Shown here piece by piece: positions 8,791 to 16,828 of a DNA stretch of 64,000 nt; within the stretch, counting starts at the first letter, position 1, and each line of letters begins with the position of its first letter. The stretch comes from an uncultured Roseibium sp. (GTDB taxonomy: Bacteria > Pseudomonadota > Alphaproteobacteria > Rhizobiales > Stappiaceae): assembly GCF_947496995.1 (NCBI RefSeq), contig NZ_CANMFD010000005.1:425970-489969 (forward strand), written 5' to 3'. Both the position numbers and the translations under genes were made by a program. A model generated the notes under the pieces. It ran no database searches and was not told the DNA's origin. It saw nothing but the letters and a program-made list of their open reading frames with translations.

Positions 8791-8808
8791 TTCGGTCAGC
8801 AGCAGGGC

Positions 8809-9348
8809 CTATTTGATAGGTGCCAGGATCATCACCATCTGACGACCTTCAAGCTTCGGTGAGGCTTCAACCTTGGCAATCTCGGCTGTTTCCTCACGGA
8901 CCTTGTTCAGGAGATTCATGCCCAGGTCCTGGTGCGCCATTTCGCGGCCGCGGAAGCGGAGCGTGACCTTCACCTTGTCGCCTTCGCCGAAGAAGCGCAG
9001 CATGCTTTTCATCTTCACTTCATAATCATGAGTGTCGATGTTCGGGCGCATCTTGATCTCCTTGATCTCGACGACCTTCTGCTTCTTTCGGGTTTCAGCA
9101 GCTTTTTTCTGGGCCTGGTATTTGTACCGGCCGTAGTCCAGGATCTTGCAGACTGGCGGATTGGCATGTGGCTGGATTTCTACGAGATCCAACCCTGCTT
9201 CCGTTGCGATTTCCATCGCTTCTTCTGTCAGAACAACGCCGCGGTTGGCGCCTTCATGATCAATCAACTGGACTTCGCGAACGCGAATTTCTTGGTTCGT
9301 GCGCGGGCCTTCCTTAGTCGGAGGCGGGGCGCGGAATGGACGGCGAAT
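8809..9348 (-). CDS. infC: Translation initiation factor IF-3, apparent ATT start
   Basis: A 179-residue IF-3, which binds the 30S subunit, discriminates the initiator tRNA and keeps the subunits apart. The N-terminal domain contains [17 protein letters not shown], the linker a Lys-rich helix ([20 protein letters not shown]), and the C-terminal domain [13 protein letters not shown] and KFRG-like [11 protein letters not shown]. An ATG-initiated reading would add 14 unrelated residues. At the family start point (residues RRPFR) the codon is ATT (complement of 9346-9348), with GAGGAG nine bases upstream (9358-9363). E. coli infC also starts at a rare AUU for autoregulation, so I place the start here. 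The usual rpmI-rplT genes do not follow; a terminator does. Confidence 0.9.
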   Translation of the reverse strand: MRRPFRAPPPTKEGPRTNQEIRVREVQLIDHEGANRGVVLTEEAMEIATEAGLDLVEIQPHANPPVCKILDYGRYKYQAQKKAAETRKKQKVVEIKEIKMRPNIDTHDYEVKMKSMLRFFGEGDKVKVTLRFRGREMAHQDLGMNLLNKVREETAEIAKVEASPKLEGRQMVMILAPIK

Positions 9349-9735
9349 GGTCGCAAACTCCTCTATCGTTTCAACATGGCGCCAGAACAACCCGCAGGTG
9401 GGCGGATGTGCCCGATTGCGGAAAAGTTGCCCGGATTAAATGTCCTGAAGCACCTTGTCCGTATCCGCACGGACGCAGGCTACTTTGGGATCTGGCTCTT
9501 CGCATACACAAAAACCCCCGGAACTCATGTACCAAGGTGCTTGTTGCGCAAGTCCTAACGCCAGCCCCTAACGTCCTGCCAAACCGTCAAAAAGTCAACT
9601 GAAATCGGCGGTTTTCGCGTTTCCCGAAGGTGTTTGGCCGAAAGGAGCGGGTTTGGGGTAAAAGCGTCGCGATTCGACTGAAGCGACCGCTAGCACAGTT
9701 GCAAAGCGCAGGATAAGGGATCAAGTAAGGGCAAT
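9349..9735. other. Intergenic region upstream of infC and the divergent membrane-protein gene
   Basis: It carries the infC leader on the minus strand. A TTGACT on that strand (about 9594-9599) is a plausible -35 box. A 6-bp inverted repeat GTCCGT/ACGGAC (9457-9474) lies within the leader. A 32-codon minus-strand frame exists there but lacks a ribosome site. No RNA gene or known leader motif is recognised. Confidence 0.4.
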
Positions 9736-10221
9736 ATGCTCCATTTCAAGGAAGGTCAGGTTTTGGACGGCGGAAAACTTCTGTTTCAACTCCTCAGGAT
9801 CGTCTGCGGCTTCGTTCTGGCTGTCATAGCCTGTGGGCTGTTTCTTGCGTGGGGCTTTTTTCGCGCGGCTCATCCGGACCAGGATCCGGTCGCCTTTGCC
9901 GCCATGGCCGGCTCGGGCCTGGTCGGGGCAAGCGTCATTGGAGGCACGGTCCTCGTGCCTGCCGCCGTTCTGATCGCTGTTGCCGAAGCTGTGCGCTTGC
10001 AGGGTTTCATCTTTCATGTCGCCGCAGCCGGAGCCATCGCGTTTCTCGTGTGGACGCTCGGGGCCGGGAGCGGGACAACAGACTGGAGACCGGGGAGCGC
10101 CGTTGTGCTGGCCGCAGGATTTCTCGCCGGGGCTGTCTATTGGCTGATCGCCGGCAGGATGTCGGGAGGCTGGCACGGTGTTAAAGACCCGGCCGGCAAA
10201 GGGCGGAACCGAAACGCCTGA
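9736..10221 (+). CDS. Small hydrophobic membrane protein of unknown function
   Basis: A 161-residue protein with four predicted membrane helices (about residues 18-42, 54-70, 72-88 with 90-106 as a likely hairpin, and 122-140) and a basic C-terminal tail ending KGRNRNA. No family motif is recognised. The ATG at 9736 has a modest AAGGG ribosome site. Codon use and GC bias match the neighbouring genes, which supports coding; the opposite-strand frame over the same region reads as low-complexity and is a shadow. It converges with the YkvA-type gene and opens a cluster of small envelope-related genes. Confidence 0.65.
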   Translation: MLHFKEGQVLDGGKLLFQLLRIVCGFVLAVIACGLFLAWGFFRAAHPDQDPVAFAAMAGSGLVGASVIGGTVLVPAAVLIAVAEAVRLQGFIFHVAAAGAIAFLVWTLGAGSGTTDWRPGSAVVLAAGFLAGAVYWLIAGRMSGGWHGVKDPAGKGRNRNA

Positions 10222-10225
10222 GCGG

Positions 10226-10600
10226 TTACAGGTCGCCGTCTTTCAGCGCGTCCCGGGCTGCCTGATAGTGGTCTTCATGCATGTGCACGCGGATCATCGC
10301 AATGGCAGCCAGAAGGATCGTGGCATCGTCTCCGAAGCCGATTGCGAGCAGAAAATCCGGCACCGCATCGATGGGCATGACGAAATAGGCCAGCGCGCCG
10401 ATGAACGATGCGCGCACCTTGACCGGCGTTGCCGGGTCCATCGCACAATAATATCCGGCAACGATATCCTCGATGAAGGGAACCTGACGGATGGCCTTGC
10501 GCGCCGTGGCGAGCAGCTTTTTTCGGACGGTTTGTCGTTGTTCTTCTTCAGGTCCCAGAAACTCGGGACCGGACCCCAGGTCCTCGAAAGTCGTATCCAT
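10226..10600 (-). CDS. YkvA family (DUF1232) membrane protein
   Basis: A 124-residue protein with the DUF1232/YkvA core: a helical N-terminus (RKAIRQVPFIEDIVAGYYCAM) and the signature AYFVMPIDAVPDFLLAIGF followed by GDDATIL, a membrane-dipping helix pair (about residues 66-100). The family is widespread and its molecular function is not established. It lies in a group of small stress or envelope genes. Confidence 0.85.
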   Translation of the reverse strand: MDTTFEDLGSGPEFLGPEEEQRQTVRKKLLATARKAIRQVPFIEDIVAGYYCAMDPATPVKVRASFIGALAYFVMPIDAVPDFLLAIGFGDDATILLAAIAMIRVHMHEDHYQAARDALKDGDL

Positions 10601-10691
10601 GTCATTTCCCGCGATTGGTTTCCGCCTTTCTTACATAGTGACCAAAGGTTAGACGTTCAACGCCGTGAGCAGGTCGCGCATGGCCGTTACC

Positions 10692-10940
10692 TCAAAGGGT
10701 CGCGGCGTTTTTCTCGTCCGCTTCCTGCAATTCGTCATGTCCGAGCTTTTCCAGCGCAAGATCGATCTCGCGAAGCTGGGAAGAGGTCTGATCCTCGTTC
10801 ACCATCGGGCTTTCCGTGCCGGCGCGCTGCAGGGCGCGCGCGTCCTGGCGCATGGTGAGAAGGTCGGAAATGCGGTCTTCCTTGCTCCGGGACTCGTCCT
10901 TCAGAATCTCGGCGATCTGTCCATTTGTCCGGCTGGTCAT
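10692..10940 (-). CDS. Small hypothetical protein, charged and helical
   Basis: An 82-residue protein, acidic and largely helical by composition, with many Glu/Asp/Lys/Arg/Gln and no membrane segment or Cys. The strong ribosome site GGGAGAAAG six bases before the ATG supports translation. I do not recognise a family. It lies between the YkvA and PRC-barrel genes on the same strand with gaps of about 90 bases, so it may be separately transcribed. Confidence 0.65.
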   Translation of the reverse strand: MTSRTNGQIAEILKDESRSKEDRISDLLTMRQDARALQRAGTESPMVNEDQTSSQLREIDLALEKLGHDELQEADEKNAATL

Positions 10941-10996
10941 TGTCTTTCTCCCTTTATGAGCAATCTCTTGAAATCAGTCGCCTATCAGGCAAGCAA

Positions 10997-11019
10997 GGGG
11001 GCCGGCGTGCCGGCACCCC
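10997..11019 (-). terminator. Hairpin downstream of the PRC-barrel gene
   Basis: GGGGGCCGG and CCGGC-A-CCCC form a 9-bp stem with one bulged A and a CGTG loop. It lies 18 bases beyond the stop of the PRC-barrel gene on its strand. No strong T-run is seen. Confidence 0.5.
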
Positions 11020-11036
11020 TATTCCGCCCGAGCGTT

Positions 11037-12035
11037 TTATTTGACGAGCACGGCATCCGGGTTCATGCGGAACGCCTGTTCATCGTATTCAGGCACGGAC
11101 TCGAGCTTCTTCTGAGTGACCGACGAATAGATGTGCATCGTGCCGGTTTCATCCTTGTAGATGTCCAGACCGGAGGCGGCGAAGGCTACCTGCTTTTCGC
11201 CGAGGCCAAGGAAACCACCGACATCGATCAGGTAGGCTTTCACGTTGTCCTCTTTTGCACCGAGGAGAATGTCGCTGACCTCCCCGAGCTGCTCCTGGTC
11301 GGCTCCGACGACGGCCGTTCCGATCAGCTCCTGGACGGAGACGGATGTCTGGTCGACGGAAACCCCGTCTTCGCCTGTCGACTGATTGCCGCCCTGCAGG
11401 GCCGGAGCTTCAGCGACGCCGAGGTTGTCTTCAACTTTGCGCTGCGTATCTGCTTGAGCTGCCTCGACAACCGGATCCGCCGCGGGGGCTGTCGACGGCA
11501 AGGCGCCGTTCGGGAGCTGAGCAGTCTGGTCGTAATCTTCGGAAATGGCCTGTTCAGGCCCCGCCTTGCCCACGATCAGGTCACGGTCGAATTCGGGCGC
11601 ATTTTCCAGCTCTTCGCGCGTGCTGTTGATCGTCAGCCAGGTGACGCCGTCGATCTCGGAGAGAGACAGGCGTTCAAAGGATACGGCCACCTGCTTTTCG
11701 CCCAGGCCGAGAAATCCACCGACGCCGACAACAACAGCTTCCGCCTTGCCGTCTTCGGACATCACCATGTCGTTCACGTCGCCGACAACTTCAGCGTCAT
11801 CGCCAAGGCGCGTGTAGATCGATTTGCCGATCAGTGTGGTGGCAAGCACCTGGCTTTCCGAGGTTTCCAGGTAACCGCCGACATTGTAATCGGAGGGTTT
11901 GTCGGAAAAGCGCTCGAAAACCGGTGCGGAGCGATCCCCGGTCATGCCTGCGTCTGTTCTGGTGTCACTGGCATAGGCGGCGCCTGCCGCTACTACGGCG
12001 GTGAGAGCGGTTGTGGCAAGAAACTTCCGGATCAT
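11037..12035 (-). CDS. Exported protein with two PRC-barrel domains
   Basis: A 332-residue protein starting MIRKFLATTALTAVVAAG with a Sec signal peptide and a likely cleavage site after AYA (residue 22). Two PRC-barrel domains (about 60-135 and 225-300) are separated by a Pro/Ala/Gln-rich linker. Both repeats contain the same segment VGGFLGLGEKQVA, showing an internal duplication. PRC-barrel modules occur in photosynthetic reaction centre H subunits and RimM; periplasmic double-PRC proteins are common in Rhizobiales, with poorly known roles. The open frame continues upstream for 149 codons, but the signal peptide fixes the start at the ATG at 12033-12035. The extension also overlaps the lipoprotein gene on the other strand. 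Confidence 0.87.
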   Translation of the reverse strand: MIRKFLATTALTAVVAAGAAYASDTRTDAGMTGDRSAPVFERFSDKPSDYNVGGYLETSESQVLATTLIGKSIYTRLGDDAEVVGDVNDMVMSEDGKAEAVVVGVGGFLGLGEKQVAVSFERLSLSEIDGVTWLTINSTREELENAPEFDRDLIVGKAGPEQAISEDYDQTAQLPNGALPSTAPAADPVVEAAQADTQRKVEDNLGVAEAPALQGGNQSTGEDGVSVDQTSVSVQELIGTAVVGADQEQLGEVSDILLGAKEDNVKAYLIDVGGFLGLGEKQVAFAASGLDIYKDETGTMHIYSSVTQKKLESVPEYDEQAFRMNPDAVLVK

Positions 12036-12282
12036 GATTAGGTATCCCTGTTTGTTCTTTGTGTTCGGGCCGCGCGGTCGGCTCATCCTCAGCGGATAGT
12101 GGACCTCGATCGGTCGCCGGATCGGCGCAGCCTGCCAACACAAGGAGAACGTCTCGCGGGAAAAGAAGTTCCGTTGTCCCATCATCGAAACCGGTCGGTC
12201 CGGCTCAAGGAAGACGCCGGCATATGGGAACCATTGCGAACTGCTGCCGTTGTGTCCCTGTGCAACAACAAGGGAGATCCAA

Positions 12283-12534
12283 ATGTTGAGAGCCGTTCTT
12301 GTCGCGGTTGCCCTGATCGGGTTAACTGCCTGCAACAACACGCAAAAAGGCGCCGTAATCGGCGGAGCCTCGGGTGCGGCCGTTGGCGCTGCCGTATCCG
12401 GCAGTACGCAGGGTGCGCTTGTCGGTGGCGCAGTTGGCGCTGCTGCCGGTGCCCTGGTCGGACGGGCGACGGAACCCGGCAAATGTGTCTACAGGGATGC
12501 TTACGGCCGCGAATATGTCGCGAACTGCCGGTAA
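12283..12534 (+). CDS. Glycine-zipper 2TM-type lipoprotein
   Basis: An 83-residue lipoprotein. A signal peptide (MLRAVLVAVALIGLTAC) ends in a lipobox LTAC with the lipidated Cys at about residue 17. It is followed by a glycine-zipper hairpin rich in GxxxG (GAVIGGASGAAVGAAVSG and GGAVGAAAGALVG). A short C-terminal tail has two Cys (CVYRDAYGREYVANC). The ATG at 12283 has AGGGAGAT five bases upstream. Related SlyB/OsmB-like small lipoproteins are envelope-stress induced. It is divergent from the PRC-barrel gene and followed by a perfect hairpin. Confidence 0.85.
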   Translation: MLRAVLVAVALIGLTACNNTQKGAVIGGASGAAVGAAVSGSTQGALVGGAVGAAAGALVGRATEPGKCVYRDAYGREYVANCR

Positions 12535-12538
12535 GGTC

Positions 12539-12565
12539 ATACCGGGGACGGGTCGTCCCCGGTAT
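12539..12565 (+). terminator. Terminator-like hairpin after the glycine-zipper lipoprotein
   Basis: ATACCGGGGACG and CGTCCCCGGTAT form a perfect 12-bp stem with a GGT loop, starting four bases after the stop codon. The tail is TGAAGAATTT, a weak T-run. Confidence 0.65.
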
Positions 12566-12643
12566 TGAAGAATTTACCCGGCTCGCAGCCTTCATTTAAG
12601 GGCCGCGGGCCGGGTAACTGCTGCGCATGAATGGTCTGGGCCG

Positions 12644-12808
12644 TCAGTACGCGTAGAAAAACAGCACGGCTGCAAGCGCCAGAATCGCTCCGGTCAGGCC
12701 GAAACCCAGAACGTAGCGGACCTGATGCGGCTCACGCCCCTGCCTGGCGTCGGTCTTGTTCAGAACGGTCCGGTCTTCCCCATCGGAAGAAGTTTGATGA
12801 TAGGCCAT
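12644..12808 (-). CDS. 54-residue single-pass membrane protein
   Basis: A short gene read directly on the minus strand. It starts MAYHQTSSDGEDRTVLNKTD and continues with ARQGREPHQVRYVL, then one C-terminal membrane helix (about residues 33-53, ending FFYAY). The ATG (12806-12808) is preceded by GAGGAATAAA, a good ribosome site. The pattern of a polar N-terminus with ARQG, then VRYVL and one membrane span, recurs in small uncharacterised proteins of Rhizobiales. The function is unknown. It lies between the lipoprotein and ExoD genes. Confidence 0.7.
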   Translation of the reverse strand: MAYHQTSSDGEDRTVLNKTDARQGREPHQVRYVLGFGLTGAILALAAVLFFYAY

Positions 12809-13045
12809 TTTATTCCTCGCTTGAGATTTGAACGGGCAAACTTCAGGAAGCTTGACGTTTCCACACAGCTCGCAAACGCGTCAGAGCCCCACTCGTTCCG
12901 GATTCAATCGCAGCCCGACGCGCCTCGCGGCGGTCGCAGCGTGCAAAAATCCGGTCACGGGTGATGGGAAAGAAGGGCCTGGGGGCATGGGTCGAGTCGA
13001 ATGGCCAGCGGGGATTCAGGCGTTCAATCGAGACATCAACGCGGG

Positions 13046-13642
13046 TTAGAAAATCGCCACTGCGGCCCAGACTGCGCCGCCAACCGGCAAGAGGGCAATC
13101 AGGGCGTAGAGCCCGTCCCGGGTAATCAGTGCCACGGCAATAAGGCAGACTGCAGCACCGAAGAACGACGAGGAAAACGGCACAAGCTCCATCAGCGGCA
13201 TGAGTGCGCCGAGGGTCATGCAGGCAAGCGGCAGCAGGTAGCGGAACGGCCGATGGAACAGGAACCGCAGGCGTTTGCGCGAATGATTGTCCAGCCAGGC
13301 TGCGATCGGACGCATCTTGGTCATTGCAGCCTTCAGCTTTTCGCCGCTGATGCAGCGGCGGGTCAGCCAGGAGGGCATCCAGATATCTTCCCGGCCCGTC
13401 AGCCACTGAGTGGCGATCAGGAAAATCATGATGCCGCAAAGAGACGAGAAAGCCGGAATGCCGCTCAGGGGGGTGACGACGGCAAGCGCCGGTATGAACA
13501 GCAGCGGCGCAAATCCGGCCTGGCCGAAGGCGGAGAGGAGATTTCCGACCGAAACCTCCTCGCGCCGGGCCTCGTCCGTCGTGCGGTCGATAATCCCCGT
13601 CAGGGACCGGTAACTCTGCTGATCGTCATTCGTATCGCTCAA
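13046..13642 (-). CDS. exoD: ExoD family exopolysaccharide-related membrane protein
   Basis: A 198-residue integral membrane protein with about five hydrophobic segments. It carries the ExoD-family features VSVGNLLSAFGQAGFAPLLFIPAL near the N-terminus and the WLTGREDIWMPSWL segment. ExoD was first found in Sinorhizobium meliloti, where loss affects exopolysaccharide and alkaline tolerance; the biochemical role is not established. The start appears to be TTG (complement of 13640-13642), with GGAG nine bases upstream and no nearby ATG. It is co-directional with the host-attachment gene upstream. Confidence 0.85.
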   Translation of the reverse strand: MSDTNDDQQSYRSLTGIIDRTTDEARREEVSVGNLLSAFGQAGFAPLLFIPALAVVTPLSGIPAFSSLCGIMIFLIATQWLTGREDIWMPSWLTRRCISGEKLKAAMTKMRPIAAWLDNHSRKRLRFLFHRPFRYLLPLACMTLGALMPLMELVPFSSSFFGAAVCLIAVALITRDGLYALIALLPVGGAVWAAVAIF

Positions 13643-13695
13643 GCTGGTTGTCTCCGGTCCCTGTCGATGTTCAGAACGTTTCCGCTCGCTCAGGT

Positions 13696-14151
13696 TCAGG
13701 AACCGCCCAGAGCGAGTTTTTCGATCTTGTCCACCGGGTGGTTGGTCAGGTCCTTGTCGATTTCCGCAATGATCCGGTCATTGACCTCCTTGTGCAGTTC
13801 CTTGCGGATCTGACCGAGAACGGAGGGGGCGGCGACAAGCACCATTTCCTTGAAGTCACCCTTGTGGGCGCGTTTGTAGAGAATGTCCGCGAGATCGGCA
13901 GCGAAGTCGTCTTCCGCAAGCTGATGCCAGTCGGTTTCGCTGACAGCGCTCCGGTGACCTTGCGGCCCGTCGCTCTTGCGACCGGGGCGGTCGGCGGCCT
14001 GCTCACGGTTCGGCGGGTTGTCCTGTTCTTCCTTCTTGAAGATCTCGAGGTTCGGGAATTTCTCGTCACCTTCGTTGCGCAGGAAAAGCGCCTTGGCGCC
14101 GTCGGCTACCACAACCCAACCGCCATGTTTCAACCGGATCGATTCGCTCAT
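13696..14151 (-). CDS. Host attachment family protein (baeRF-like release-factor fold)
   Basis: A 151-residue protein of the family annotated as protein required for attachment to host cells. It has the N-terminal strand WVVVADGAKALFLRNEG, the middle ELAEDDFAADLADILYKRAHKGDF and the C-terminal MVLVAAPSVLGQIRKEL and LTNHPVDKIEKLAL. The fold resembles the archaeal/bacterial release-factor-like (baeRF) domain. The attachment name derives from an Agrobacterium mutant and the mechanism is unclear. The ribosome site GGAGATAGGAA precedes the ATG. It lies 53 bases upstream of exoD on the same strand and may be co-transcribed with it. Confidence 0.83.
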   Translation of the reverse strand: MSESIRLKHGGWVVVADGAKALFLRNEGDEKFPNLEIFKKEEQDNPPNREQAADRPGRKSDGPQGHRSAVSETDWHQLAEDDFAADLADILYKRAHKGDFKEMVLVAAPSVLGQIRKELHKEVNDRIIAEIDKDLTNHPVDKIEKLALGGS

Positions 14152-14425
14152 TTCCTATCTCCTCGTAATGTCGGACCACCTGGATGATCAACGGGACTGC
14201 GGCCGATCCGTTCCACGCATACCTGTCGGGCAGGACGGGCCGTCTCGGCTCGTTTCGAAGTCGCACCAGGCTAACTGCTTATATCTGGATGATGGAACGA
14301 TCTTTCAATCGGCTGTCCCGCAGACGTGGCCCTGCAAGCTGTAACCGCGCGGGCAGGAACCATGCGGGCGCTGGGCCGTTTGTCCATAAGCTGACGTCCC
14401 AGGCGCGCAAATCCGCGAGTTCACC

Positions 14426-14923
14426 ATGCTTGAACAGATCCAGTCCGAGTTCGACCTCAACTTTCAGGCCCTGCCTGTCTCCATCGTGCTGATGCGCATG
14501 ATAGCGGCGATCGTGCTGGGCGGGGTCATAGGCTTCGAGCGGGAAGGTCGCGGCAAGGACGCCGGATTGCGCACGCATATGCTGATTGCGCTCGCGTCCT
14601 GTCTTTTCCTGCTGATCAGCCAGGAGCTTGCCGCGCTTTCCTTCGGCGGCGATGCGGACAAACAGGTTGATCCGCTGCGCCTGGTCGAAGCGGTGACCGC
14701 CGGCGTTGCATTCCTTTCGGCTGGCCTGATCTTCGCACGCAACGGAACGGTCAAGAACGTCACCACGGGCGCGTCCATGTGGCTGTCGGGCGCTATCGGG
14801 ATGGCGTGCGGCGCAGGTCAGATGGGACTGGCCCTCGTGGCCACCGTGCTTGTGGTGATCGTCCTTGCGGCGGTCGGCTTGCTGGAAAGACGCTTGTCCG
14901 GCAAGGACAATCAGGCGAAATGA
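14426..14923 (+). CDS. MgtC/SapB family membrane protein
   Basis: A 165-residue membrane protein with the MgtC hallmark GFEREGRGKDAGLRTHMLIALASCLF (about residues 36-61) and four to five hydrophobic helices. The C-terminal soluble domain of Salmonella MgtC is absent; short forms are common in alphaproteobacteria. MgtC proteins help growth in low magnesium or acid and inhibit the F-type ATPase in pathogens; here the role is unassigned. The 274 bases upstream show no recognised magnesium-sensing leader. The gene converges with the acyl-CoA dehydrogenase gene. Confidence 0.88.
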   Translation: MLEQIQSEFDLNFQALPVSIVLMRMIAAIVLGGVIGFEREGRGKDAGLRTHMLIALASCLFLLISQELAALSFGGDADKQVDPLRLVEAVTAGVAFLSAGLIFARNGTVKNVTTGASMWLSGAIGMACGAGQMGLALVATVLVVIVLAAVGLLERRLSGKDNQAK

Positions 14924-14925
14924 CC

Positions 14926-14953
14926 GGAACCCGGCGCCACAGCGCAGGGTTCC
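14926..14953. terminator. Hairpin between the convergent mgtC-type and acyl-CoA dehydrogenase genes
   Basis: GGAACCC / GGGTTCC encloses GCGC-CACA-GCGC, an 11-bp stem with one G-A mismatch. It begins three bases after the mgtC-type stop codon (TGA, 14921-14923) and lies between convergent genes. No T-run is present. Confidence 0.5.
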
Positions 14954-14977
14954 CCTCGAGTTTCAGTTCCGTGCCTG

Positions 14978-16666
14978 TCAGGCGTTGCCACGGGTCTCCA
15001 GAAGCCGCCGGGCGATCACCTGCGCCTGGATCTCCGCCGCGCCTTCGAAGATGTTCAGGATGCGGGCGTCGCACAGGACTCTGGAAACGGGATACTCCAG
15101 CGCGAAGCCGTTGCCGCCGTGGATCTGCAGGGCGTTGTCGGCGGCGGCCCATGCGACGCGTGCGCCAAGAAGCTTTGCCATGCCCGCCTCGAGGTCGCAG
15201 CGTTTGCCGGAGTCCTTCTGCCATGAGGAAAAATAGGTGAGCTGGCGAGCTATCATCAGTTCGGTGGTCATGATCGCCAGCTTGTCGGAGACGCGTGGAA
15301 ACTCGATCAGCGGCTTGCCGAACTGGATGCGTTCTTCCGCGTACCGCAGACCGAGATCGAGCGCGGACTGGGCAACGCCCAGGGCTCTGGCCGCGGTCTG
15401 GATGCGGGCGCCCTCAAAGGTCTGCATGAGCTGCTTGAAGCCCTCGCCCTCCACCTGGCCGAGGAGGTTCTCTCCCTTCACCTCAAAGCCGTCGAAGGCA
15501 ATCTCGTATTCCTTCATGCCGCGATAGCCGAGCACTTCTATCTCGCCGCCGCTCATGCCCTCGGCCGGAAAAGGATCTTCATCCGTGCCGCGCGGCTTTT
15601 CCGCGAGGAACATGGAAAGGCCCTTGTAGCCGGCTTCTTCAGGGTTGGTGCGGGCAAGAAGCGTCATGACGTCTGCGCGCACCGGATGGGTGATCCAGGT
15701 CTTGTTGCCCGAGACCTTCCAGTTGTCACCGTCCTTTACGGCGCGAGTCTTGAGGGACGCCAGGTCGGAGCCGGTGTTGGGTTCGGTAAAGACAGCCGTG
15801 GGCAGGATCTCACCGGAAGCGATTTTCGGCAGCCAGTGCTGCTTCTGGTCTTCCGTGCCGCCGCACAGGATGAGTTCCGCGGCGATCTCGGATCGGGTGC
15901 CGAGGGAGCCGACACCGATATAGGCGCGGGACAGTTCCTCGGAGACGACGCACATGGCTTCCTTGCCAAGACCGAGCCCGCCATATTCTTCCGGGATGGT
16001 CAGGCCGAATACGCCCAGTTCGGACATCTGGCCGACCACTTCGTATGGGATGTATTCGTTTTTCAGGTGCCATTCATGGGCATGGGGGGCGACGGTATCC
16101 TGCGCAAAGCGTCGCATCTCGTTGCGGATCTGCTCCATCGTTTCATCGAGGCCGGGGTCACCGAATGTCGAGTGACCGGCCTGATCGCGGATGAGCTGCG
16201 TGATCTCCCGGCGGATGTCAGGCGTGTTGCCTTCCCGGATCAGTGTCTCCACTTCAACTGTGCGAAAAGGTTCGGCCTCGTCGTGGGCAATGCCCAGGTC
16301 CGCGAGGCGAACAACTTCCCCCTGGTTCATCGGGATGCCGCCGAAAACCTGTGCCAGATATTCGGCGAACCCGAGCCGGACAATCCTGTCCTCCAGCGTG
16401 CCGTAACGGCCTTCCTCCTTGAGACGGCTTGCATAGGCGTCAAGCTGGCGCAGCGAGTCCACATAGGTCGCCAGCCATGCCAGTCCGTGGGTGGCCCGCT
16501 GTTCCTCTTCCATGCGCTGCGAGGAGATGCGGTCGTCTTTCGTCACCAGCGCCCGCACCCGCTGCGCTGCAAGATCAAGCAGGCTGTCGAGGGTGGCGAC
16601 GGCGGCGGCCGTGTGTTCCGACAGGCTCTCCGGCGTTTCTGCCGCCTTTGGGGCTGCAGGGGACAT
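14978..16666 (-). CDS. mcd: Probable (2S)-methylsuccinyl-CoA dehydrogenase (ethylmalonyl-CoA pathway)
   Basis: A 562-residue flavoprotein of the acyl-CoA dehydrogenase family. The first 140 or so residues are an N-terminal extension not found in ordinary short-chain enzymes; the ACAD core follows. Visible core motifs are VFGLTIPEEYGGLGL, the FAD-binding TAVFTEPNTGSDL, and near the C-terminus LQIHGGNGFALEYPVSRVLCDARILNIFEGAAEIQ. The extension, the length and segments such as IGVGSLGTRSEIAAELI match my recollection of methylsuccinyl-CoA dehydrogenase, which oxidises methylsuccinyl-CoA to mesaconyl-CoA during acetyl-CoA assimilation. The partner genes (crotonyl-CoA carboxylase/reductase, ethylmalonyl-CoA mutase) are not in the window. 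It could be a related ACAD with another substrate. GGAGAA precedes the ATG. Confidence 0.78.
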   Translation of the reverse strand: MSPAAPKAAETPESLSEHTAAAVATLDSLLDLAAQRVRALVTKDDRISSQRMEEEQRATHGLAWLATYVDSLRQLDAYASRLKEEGRYGTLEDRIVRLGFAEYLAQVFGGIPMNQGEVVRLADLGIAHDEAEPFRTVEVETLIREGNTPDIRREITQLIRDQAGHSTFGDPGLDETMEQIRNEMRRFAQDTVAPHAHEWHLKNEYIPYEVVGQMSELGVFGLTIPEEYGGLGLGKEAMCVVSEELSRAYIGVGSLGTRSEIAAELILCGGTEDQKQHWLPKIASGEILPTAVFTEPNTGSDLASLKTRAVKDGDNWKVSGNKTWITHPVRADVMTLLARTNPEEAGYKGLSMFLAEKPRGTDEDPFPAEGMSGGEIEVLGYRGMKEYEIAFDGFEVKGENLLGQVEGEGFKQLMQTFEGARIQTAARALGVAQSALDLGLRYAEERIQFGKPLIEFPRVSDKLAIMTTELMIARQLTYFSSWQKDSGKRCDLEAGMAKLLGARVAWAAADNALQIHGGNGFALEYPVSRVLCDARILNIFEGAAEIQAQVIARRLLETRGNA

Positions 16667-16828
16667 TGGCGTTCTCCGTTTTCATTTGTTGCGTTCGCGC
16701 GCTTGTTGTTGAAGCTATGTTGCGTTGCACACCCTGATTTGTCGAGGCGGAATTTCTTCACCTTTTGGAGGGGGCGGATTTTACCCGGGGGCCTTGACTA
16801 GACCTTTGGAGCAAGGCCTCATCGAAAT

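Noticed and set aside
9490..9535. A 32-codon minus-strand frame in the infC leader
   Set aside because: No ribosome site and no known leader peptide precedes infC in this group; kept only as part of the intergenic description.
9721..10176. A 151-codon minus-strand frame opposite the small membrane protein
   Set aside because: The composition is low-complexity and rich in Pro/Gly/Asp/Arg as expected for a mirror frame; the plus frame has a clean membrane-protein pattern.
12036..12482. Upstream extension of the PRC-barrel frame
   Set aside because: The signal peptide starts at 12035 and the extension overlaps the lipoprotein gene on the opposite strand.
12843..13045. A minus-strand frame after exoD reading basic and aromatic residues
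   Set aside because: It is only the tail of a frame that overlaps exoD out of phase, with no start and ribosome site of its own.
14152..14425. Possible magnesium-sensing leader before the MgtC-type gene
   Set aside because: I could not find the conserved helices of an M-box or a proline-codon-rich leader peptide.
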